DNA of 20,371 bases. It comes from Moraxella nonliquefaciens. GTDB taxonomy: Bacteria > Pseudomonadota > Gammaproteobacteria > Pseudomonadales > Moraxellaceae. A program made the translations under genes and the position numbers. The stretch is from assembly GCF_001679005.1 (NCBI RefSeq), contig NZ_LXTW01000001.1, positions 1 through 20,371 of the forward strand, written 5' to 3'. The notes beneath the pieces are model-generated. The model did no database searches, was not told the DNA's origin, and worked only from the letters and a program-made list of their open reading frames with translations. Within the stretch, counting starts at the first letter, position 1, and the number at the start of each line of letters is the position of its first letter. Below, piece after piece: positions 14,587 through 20,371 of the stretch.

Positions 14587-14599
14587 ATTGTGACACAAT
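14587..14599. promoter_or_regulatory. Operator-like palindrome upstream of glycan operon
   Basis: ATTGTG-A-CACAAT is a perfect 13-base inverted repeat about 40 bases upstream of the -35 hexamer at 14640. Its position suits an activator site. The rest of 14458-14639 is A/T-rich and holds no gene. Confidence 0.4.
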
Positions 14600-14639
14600 T
14601 GGTATTTTAAACGAAAATAAACTATTACTATTATTGGTA

Positions 14640-14668
14640 TTGATTATATTAACTATTGAGTTTATAAT
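14640..14668 (+). promoter_or_regulatory. Sigma-70 promoter of the glycan operon
   Basis: TTGATT (14640-14645) and a perfect TATAAT (14663-14668) are separated by 17 bases, with A/T-rich DNA before them. Transcription would start near 14675, leaving a leader of about 24 bases before the TTG start at 14699. Confidence 0.7.
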
Positions 14669-14698
14669 GGTTTGCCTCTGCTGTGGTGAGTTTGTAAT

Positions 14699-15682
14699 TT
14701 GAGAAAAACTCTTAGTATCATTGTTCCTGTGTATAACTCCAAGGATTTCTTAAAGGAGTCTTTAGGGTGCTTAAAAAGGCAAAACTCAGATTGCTTGGAA
14801 TTCATCATCGTAAATGATGGCTCAACAGATAATTCTGAGTCTATTGTTCAAAATTTAATAAGGGATGATAACCGCTTTTTGTATATAGCAAAACCTATGA
14901 ATACAGGCTATGGACATACTTGTAATTTAGGCATTGCTCATAGTTCAGGCGACTATATAGCAGTCTTTGAGCCTGATGATTTAATACCTGATGATTTTTA
15001 TCAGGTTCTTTTGCATCATGCCAATATAACCAATGCCGATATTATTAAATACAATGGTATTTATAAATTTAATACCAATGTTGATAACAAGGAGAGGATT
15101 TTTAAATTAAAAAACTTCCCAAAAGGTAAGTTTTTTAAATATGATTATCCTAGATTTTGGATATCTCACCCAGCTACGATAAATGCTATTTATAAAAAAG
15201 AATTTTTATATAATAATTGCATTAAATATGTAGAGGGTGCTGGAGCTTCTTATCAAGATGTTCAATTTTTGGTTTCGTTGTTTTATGGGAACCCTAGTAT
15301 TGTTTTATTAGATCAATGCAAATACATGTATAGACATCATAATGGGCAGTCTGTCAATCAAACCAGCAGTAATATTCTAGACAACGTAATCAAGAACTGG
15401 AAAGAGTTTTTTGTTATTTCTAGAGAATTTATCAATCGCGAAAGCTCTTGGTTTGCAATAATTCAGATGTATAGACAATGCATTTCTCTTGAAAAGCGCA
15501 TGGTACGCAATAGCAATCAACTTAGTATTTTTTATGTAAAGAGTCTGTTTAGATATGGTTTTCCAAAAATTGAACAATTAAGATGGTTTGGTTTTTCAAA
15601 AATAGATATAGTTAAATTTTACTTATTTCCTATCAGGGTTCTTTTTCTATATTTGATAAGCAAAACTCCATTTTTTTCTTAA
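14699..15682 (+). CDS. Family 2 glycosyltransferase
   Basis: The 327-aa cytoplasmic or membrane-associated GT2 enzyme (GT-A fold) likely adds one sugar to a surface glycan. LSIIVPVYN (5-13) and IIVNDGSTDNS (36-46) form the nucleotide-sugar binding part. EPDD (91-94) stands where the family has its metal-binding DxD. The same EPDD occurs in the GT2 half of the fusion at 16994, and both share the NxGYGxxxNxG pattern, so the two are related within this operon. The C-terminus ends in a hydrophobic stretch (YLFPIRVLFLYLISKTPFF) that could anchor it to the membrane. The start is TTG: the upstream in-frame stop is at 14687-14689 and no ATG or GTG is available between. A weak GGTGAG lies about nine bases ahead. 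Acceptor and donor cannot be told from sequence. Confidence 0.85.
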   Translation: MRKTLSIIVPVYNSKDFLKESLGCLKRQNSDCLEFIIVNDGSTDNSESIVQNLIRDDNRFLYIAKPMNTGYGHTCNLGIAHSSGDYIAVFEPDDLIPDDFYQVLLHHANITNADIIKYNGIYKFNTNVDNKERIFKLKNFPKGKFFKYDYPRFWISHPATINAIYKKEFLYNNCIKYVEGAGASYQDVQFLVSLFYGNPSIVLLDQCKYMYRHHNGQSVNQTSSNILDNVIKNWKEFFVISREFINRESSWFAIIQMYRQCISLEKRMVRNSNQLSIFYVKSLFRYGFPKIEQLRWFGFSKIDIVKFYLFPIRVLFLYLISKTPFFS

Positions 15683-15701
15683 GTGTATTAAAGGTGATTT
15701 T

Positions 15702-16997
15702 ATGTTTGATGAATCTTGTTCTACAAAATATTTAATTATTGGTGGCGGTGTTTCTGGTTTGGCATTTGCAAATTTTATTAACAGCGATGATTATTTAATT
15801 TTAGAAAAAGAGTCAGAACTAGGGGGGTATTGCCGAACAATATATCAAGACGGCTATATCTGGGATTATGCAGGTCATTTTTTCCATTTTGCAACTGATG
15901 AGATGAAAAATTTCTTTAATAGTCGCATATCTCCGAATGATTTAATTTACAAAACAAAATCAACTAAGATATTTTATAATAATCTTGTTATTGATTTCCC
16001 ATTTCAAGCAAATATTCACCAATTGGACAAAGAAGAGTTTATTGATTGTTTATATGATTTATATTTTAGAAAAAAGAATGAATCTGAGAATAGCTTACAA
16101 TCTTTTCTTGAAATGTTGTACGAAAAATTTGGTATTTCTATTACAGAAAAGTTCTTAAAGCCTTATAATGAAAAACTTTACGCATGTGATTTGAATCAAT
16201 TGGATAAAGACGCTATGGGTAGATTTTTTCCATATGCTGACTTAGAGCAAGTTATTAGAAGCTTTAAAAATGATTATAATGGAAGTTATAATGCTTCTTT
16301 TATGTACCCTAAAGATGGTGCAAAAGTTTTTGTCGATGCACTGGCTAGCGATATTGATCGTAAAAAGATATGTATGAAAGAGTCAGTTATCGAGATTGAT
16401 TCTGAGGAAAAATATGTCTTGACCAACCTAGGTAGAAAGATTAGCTATGAGTTTTTAATTAATTCATCGCCATTAAACGTTTTTCTTGAATTATTGGGTA
16501 AACAAAAGTATAAAGACATTGCAAAAAAATTATCTTGGAATAAAGTTTTGGTATTCAATCTGGGCTTCTCAAAGAAATCCAAATATAAAGATATTCACTG
16601 GGCTTATATACCTGATAAGACTATCAATTTTTATCGTGTGGGTTTTTATGATAACATATTAGATGAAGATAGATTGAGTATGTACGTTGAAATTGGTCTT
16701 CCCCCCGAAATGTCATTTGATATTGATAAAGAATTGGCATTAACTCTGCAGAATATACAAAAATTGGGTATTACTGATGAATCACATGATTTGATATCAT
16801 ATTCAGTAATTCTGATGGATCCGGCCTATGTCCATGTTGATTCCAATCTTGATGCAATTAAAGCTGAATTGAAAGATGAATTTAAGGAATTACAAATATT
16901 TAGTATAGGTCGTTACGGTGATTGGAAATATTGCTCTATAGAAGACTCTATGATAGATGCCTTGAATATTGCCAATAAATTAAATAATGAGGAATGA
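15702..16997 (+). CDS. FAD-dependent UDP-galactopyranose-mutase-like / amine-oxidase-fold protein
   Basis: The 431-aa product begins with a dinucleotide-binding motif (YLIIGGGVSGLAFANFI, 10-26), followed by LEKESELGGYCRTI (34-47), as in the UDP-galactopyranose mutase and protoporphyrinogen-oxidase-like superfamily. WDYAGHFFHF (54-63) resembles the GxHxFH substrate/flavin loop of the mutases. The C-terminal FSIGRYGDWKYCSIEDSM is the usual flavin-contact segment. It is longer than classic Glf (about 370), and overall similarity to true UDP-galactopyranose mutase looks distant by eye. The reaction is therefore uncertain: ring contraction of a nucleotide sugar or another sugar redox step. AAGGTG upstream supports ATG 15702. 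The gene lies 19 bases after the GT2 gene and overlaps the next by four bases (ATGA), so it belongs to the same glycan operon. Confidence 0.75.
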   Translation: MFDESCSTKYLIIGGGVSGLAFANFINSDDYLILEKESELGGYCRTIYQDGYIWDYAGHFFHFATDEMKNFFNSRISPNDLIYKTKSTKIFYNNLVIDFPFQANIHQLDKEEFIDCLYDLYFRKKNESENSLQSFLEMLYEKFGISITEKFLKPYNEKLYACDLNQLDKDAMGRFFPYADLEQVIRSFKNDYNGSYNASFMYPKDGAKVFVDALASDIDRKKICMKESVIEIDSEEKYVLTNLGRKISYEFLINSSPLNVFLELLGKQKYKDIAKKLSWNKVLVFNLGFSKKSKYKDIHWAYIPDKTINFYRVGFYDNILDEDRLSMYVEIGLPPEMSFDIDKELALTLQNIQKLGITDESHDLISYSVILMDPAYVHVDSNLDAIKAELKDEFKELQIFSIGRYGDWKYCSIEDSMIDALNIANKLNNEE

Positions 16998-18988
16998 ATC
17001 ATATTATGAAAAAACTATCTGTAATTTTACCCTGCTACAATGTCCAAGACTATGTTGAAAGAGCTATTAACTCTCTAAGAATGCAGGAATGGGAAAATCT
17101 TGAGATTATCGCCGTAAATGATGGCTCGCAAGATAATACTTTGGATGTTTTAAAATCTATTAAGAAGCAGTTTCCCGAGTTGAAAATCTTAAGTCAAGCC
17201 AATAAGGGATACGGTACAGCTGTAAATGCTGGAATGGAGTCTGCTACAGGTGATTACGTGGCAATACTTGAGCCAGATGATTATTTAGATAATGATTATT
17301 ATTCGCCACTGATTGCAACTGCCGAAGGCTTATGGGCTGATGTAGTTTTTTACAACTCATATTTTGAATGTAGGCAGGGATTTAAAAAGCGTTTAGTCTC
17401 ATTACACATGCCTAGTCGATTTACTCAATCATCCTTGCTGACTGATAATGAGATATGCCAAAGACTGGCATTGGGCAATGTGGGTATTTGCTTTGCCATC
17501 TATCGCAGAAGTTTTTTATTGGATAATGGTATTACATTAAATAATACTGCTAGAGCATATGAGGATGTGCCTTTTGTGGGTTCAGTATTAAATATGGCCG
17601 AAAAGGTTGCAGTCATACCTGGTGGCGGTTATCATTATAATAGAGATATACCTGGTCAATCAGTGACAAACCAAAGCAGATTTGCCTCTATATTGAAAGT
17701 AACCCAGCAATTTTTCGCTGAAAATAGATTGAAGTCAACTAGGGAGTCTGCAATAAGAGGATATTTTCTAAAACATCTAGCCGTGTATTGGAATAAGACT
17801 ACAAGTGCAGAGTTGAAAGATTGTATTTTAGCATTAATGCATGATATTGGTCATAAAAATGACCTAATGTGTGAAGAATGGACATATCAATTTATAAAAA
17901 GCAAATTACCAAAAATGCAATTTAATAGACACTCCACCTCTTCTATTGTGCCAAATATTACTCCGCTAAAAGATCTTCCACCACTTGCAAAAGTTTTGAG
18001 TGACGGTACTTATTATCAATTTATGAGTTTTGCTCGCTATAAACTATCAAGAATGTTGGAAGAGAATCTGCCAACAGTAAATTTCTTGAATGAAATGTAT
18101 TGTCTATTAAATATTCCAGAAGTTGAAAAAAATGATATGTTAAAAAGAGTGATTCTGGAGATTTTTAGTCGTGAGGATTTTATTTCTTTATTTCAAAAAA
18201 ACAATACAATGTCGGTAAAATTGATGGCAAAAGCGAGAATGCTTGATTTAATCCCTGATATATCGGTTTACTGTGAAGATGAAAAATTTGCCAAACTTTT
18301 ACTTGAGGATTCTCAGATTTCTAGTTTTTCAGAATTGAAAGATGTTTCTAATATAAAACAATACTATCATTTTTTTGAAAAGGCTAATGTCAACTCTAAA
18401 GACTTTCTAAGTTATTTGCAGGGAAAATCGATTGCCATCGTGGGAAATAGCCCTTGTGAGCTAAATAAAAATAAAGGCCCTCAAATTGATGGGCATGATG
18501 TAGTTATTAGATTTAATAACTATGAAATTAGTGATAAAACTAAACCGGATTATGGTAGCAAGATATCAACATGGGCATGCACACCAACCTTAGAGTCTAT
18601 TAGGCTAAGGGAGGATGTTGGTTGTATGGACTTCATCCTAGTCCCAAAGGTTAATACTTATATGCCAAAGTTTAGATTGGACTCGTTAGTAAATCTTGCT
18701 CAATCAGGTATCAATATTGGCATGTTTGATGCTACTGATTATATGAAAAAATATGATATGAGAATTTTTTCGTTAGGTCTTTTGATGATTCTATGGTTGG
18801 CTGACAACAAAGAAAAATTTAAATCTATATCCATTTATGGTTTTTCTCTGACAGATCAATTAGATGGAGTAAAGCATTATTTTAGTGGAGATCCAAGTGC
18901 TGGCAAGCAATTATCATTCCACAAATGGTCAAAAGAGGCTTTAATTCTTAATTCATTAATACAGTCTGGAGTTGTTAAAAAATGTTAA
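16994..18988 (+). CDS. GT2-GT29 fusion glycosyltransferase (sialyltransferase-like C-terminal domain)
   Basis: The 664-aa protein appears to carry two transferase domains. Residues 6-230 are a GT2 domain: KKLSVILPCYN, IAVNDGSQDN and EPDD at 93-96. A helical region without clear identity spans about 240-470. Residues 477-664 look like family GT29. Motif L is IAIVGNSPCELNKNKG plus DGHDVVIRFNN (480-509). A motif S-like segment is IYGFSLTDQ (from 614), motif III is HYF (628-630), and the HxxxxE of motif VS is His643 to Glu648. GT29 enzymes use CMP-sialic acid, and some relatives use Kdo-like sugars. The protein may thus add two sugars in sequence, the second a nonulosonic or Kdo-type acid. The start overlaps the previous stop by four bases. 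ATG 17006, 12 bases past GAGGA, is an equally possible start. No CMP-sialate synthesis genes lie in the window. Confidence 0.78.
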   Translation: MNHIMKKLSVILPCYNVQDYVERAINSLRMQEWENLEIIAVNDGSQDNTLDVLKSIKKQFPELKILSQANKGYGTAVNAGMESATGDYVAILEPDDYLDNDYYSPLIATAEGLWADVVFYNSYFECRQGFKKRLVSLHMPSRFTQSSLLTDNEICQRLALGNVGICFAIYRRSFLLDNGITLNNTARAYEDVPFVGSVLNMAEKVAVIPGGGYHYNRDIPGQSVTNQSRFASILKVTQQFFAENRLKSTRESAIRGYFLKHLAVYWNKTTSAELKDCILALMHDIGHKNDLMCEEWTYQFIKSKLPKMQFNRHSTSSIVPNITPLKDLPPLAKVLSDGTYYQFMSFARYKLSRMLEENLPTVNFLNEMYCLLNIPEVEKNDMLKRVILEIFSREDFISLFQKNNTMSVKLMAKARMLDLIPDISVYCEDEKFAKLLLEDSQISSFSELKDVSNIKQYYHFFEKANVNSKDFLSYLQGKSIAIVGNSPCELNKNKGPQIDGHDVVIRFNNYEISDKTKPDYGSKISTWACTPTLESIRLREDVGCMDFILVPKVNTYMPKFRLDSLVNLAQSGINIGMFDATDYMKKYDMRIFSLGLLMILWLADNKEKFKSISIYGFSLTDQLDGVKHYFSGDPSAGKQLSFHKWSKEALILNSLIQSGVVKKC

Positions 18989-20371
18989 AACACTATATTC
19001 ATTGCCACGAAGGTTATAATTTGAACAAAGGCGGTTCTGTTGGGTATCTATCAACTTTGTATGCAAGTTTTGAACGTTATGGTTCTTTTAATTCACGAAG
19101 TGGTATACAAAATTGCTTCTTATTTCCCAATCTTGCCGAAGGAGAGAGGCTTTACAATAGAGCGTTAGATGAAGTAATTTATGATGATTTTCGGTATATC
19201 GATGAGTTTCAAAATCCAAGTGGCATGCAGGTTTTGATAAATGAAAGAAAGCGTTGGTTTAGGGAGATTTTGCCAACAAGTGAATATGGTAAGATAGATT
19301 TTAGGAATATTAAGTCAATTCATATACATGGCGCATACAATTTTCTACCAGTTTTCAATACCTTGCGCAGAGAGGGTGTTGAAAATCAGGTGGTTAAGAT
19401 ATTAACCACTCACAATCCACATAAACCGGAATTTGAAGATATGGAACTAATATCTCGAGGTAGAACATGGTCGGATGCTGATATTAAGACTTTGAGATAC
19501 TTCTATCAAGAGAGGGATTTTTGGGCGTTTAAATTGGCAGATGCTCTAATGTTTCCTTCTGAGTATAGTATGGAGGGGTACTTTCAAACTTGGCCAGATT
19601 TTGAGAACATAATTAAAAATAAAAAAGTATATTTCTGCACCACATCTGGGCAGGAGAAACCTCAAAATATAGATAGTACTATCATGAGACAAAGCTTGGG
19701 TATCCCTCAGGATGCAACGGTACTACTATATTTAGGTCGTTTTGTGAATATACGTGGCTATGATATCTTGATTGAATCAGCGAAGAGGGTTATCCAAAAC
19801 AATCCAAATGTTTATTTTGTTGTCGTAGGGGAGAGTGCAAAAACTACAGAATTTAACACTAAACAATGGATACAGGTGCCTTTTACAACAACCCCAGGCA
19901 ATTATATTGGTATGGCGGATGCTTGTTTGTGTCCAAATAAAGGTAGTTTGTTTGATTTGAGCATGATTGAAATCTTGGCTTCGGGTACTCCTTTGCTTGG
20001 ATGTGATGTTGGTGGCTATAAATGGCTAAAAGGAAGAACGGCAGGGGCGCTATTATCACAGCCGAACGATGTTGATGATTTTACGGCGAATATATTAAGC
20101 TTTTTAGCCATTCCTGAGCCGGAAAAGGCAAGAATGAGGCAACAAAATCTAAATCTGTACCAAAATGAACTGCATTTAAAATATTTTTATCAAAATTACC
20201 TTGATGCGTTGGAAAGTATTTATAGTGATTTTGGTATAACTGAGACAAAATCAGATAATAGGATTTTGAGGATTGACACCAGTTTTGAACAAAACTACAA
20301 AAGAAATATGGAGCAACCAGTATTTTTTGCAACGCCTGTAGCCCCTCCTGTACCGACCCCAAGTCCGACCC
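18982..20371 (+). CDS. GT4-like (GT-B) glycosyltransferase, 3' end beyond window
   Basis: ATG at 18982 overlaps the previous stop by seven bases. The frame is open for 463 codons to the edge, so the gene is partial. An acceptor-side N-terminal domain holds KGGSVGYLSTLY (16-27) and HIHGAYNFLPVF. The donor-binding domain starts with VLLYLGRFVNIRGYDILIES (247-266) and VVVGE, and ends with the GT4 signature region LSMIEILASGTPLLGCDVGG (326-345), whose Glu330 fits the nucleotide-sugar ribose contact. After the catalytic part, residues 440-463 turn proline-rich (TPVAPPVPTPSPT), unusual for a GT4 enzyme. This may be a linker to another domain beyond the edge. The protein is the fourth member of the packed glycan operon and likely adds a hexose or amino sugar to the same glycan. 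Confidence 0.8.
   Translation, partial: MLKHYIHCHEGYNLNKGGSVGYLSTLYASFERYGSFNSRSGIQNCFLFPNLAEGERLYNRALDEVIYDDFRYIDEFQNPSGMQVLINERKRWFREILPTSEYGKIDFRNIKSIHIHGAYNFLPVFNTLRREGVENQVVKILTTHNPHKPEFEDMELISRGRTWSDADIKTLRYFYQERDFWAFKLADALMFPSEYSMEGYFQTWPDFENIIKNKKVYFCTTSGQEKPQNIDSTIMRQSLGIPQDATVLLYLGRFVNIRGYDILIESAKRVIQNNPNVYFVVVGESAKTTEFNTKQWIQVPFTTTPGNYIGMADACLCPNKGSLFDLSMIEILASGTPLLGCDVGGYKWLKGRTAGALLSQPNDVDDFTANILSFLAIPEPEKARMRQQNLNLYQNELHLKYFYQNYLDALESIYSDFGITETKSDNRILRIDTSFEQNYKRNMEQPVFFATPVAPPVPTPSPT

Noticed and set aside
1..20371. tRNA or rRNA genes
   Set aside because: I saw no cloverleaf-like sequence with the conserved T-loop, and no rRNA-like stretch, on either strand.

Overview
The window looks like chromosome of a Moraxella-type gammaproteobacterium (Moraxellaceae). 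The basis is the conserved sucA-sucB-lpdA cluster, neisserial-style FrpC-like RTX genes, modest GC in the core genes and very AT-rich accessory DNA. The genus is inferred from gene style and order, not proved.

Region 1 (1-7693) is an accessory array of FrpC-like genes. It holds the 3' end of a truncated copy (1-423), a second copy broken by an in-frame amber codon and also truncated (2395-3498), and one full-length RTX gene (4287-7646, 1119 aa). The full-length protein has a glycine-rich hydrophobic N-terminal module, then an Asp-Pro self-processing module of the FrpC 'clip-and-link' type, RTX calcium-binding repeats and a type I secretion-type C-terminus. All three copies share a nearly identical DNA block that codes for the stretch around the Asp-Pro scissile bond. 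The two truncated copies diverge just after it into the same 27-residue tail plus a 3' repeat. Genes for small membrane-anchored proteins lie between them. Two of these (1771-2391 and 3746-4297) are paralogues, each coupled directly to the FrpC-like gene that follows, as frpD is to frpC in Neisseria. Two more (594-956 and 1081-1557) follow the first truncated copy. The layout suggests exchangeable N-terminal modules, with partner or immunity genes, upstream of one shared processing and secretion vehicle.

Region 2 (7694-8692) is a decayed spacer. It holds a reverse-strand pseudogene of a family 3 amino-acid-type ABC transporter binding protein, AT-rich DNA and the likely sucA promoter, with a possible 24-codon leader ORF.

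Region 3 (8693-14457) is core metabolism: sucA, sucB and lpdA, the three components of the 2-oxoglutarate dehydrogenase complex of the TCA cycle. Hairpins lie in both intergenic gaps and after lpdA.

Region 4 (14458-20371, running off the edge) is an AT-rich, tightly packed surface-glycan operon behind a near-consensus promoter. It encodes a GT2 glycosyltransferase, a UDP-galactopyranose-mutase-like flavoprotein, an unusual GT2-GT29 (sialyltransferase-like) fusion and a GT4-like glycosyltransferase cut by the window edge. It probably makes part of a capsule or lipooligosaccharide, possibly with a sialic-acid-like or Kdo-like residue.
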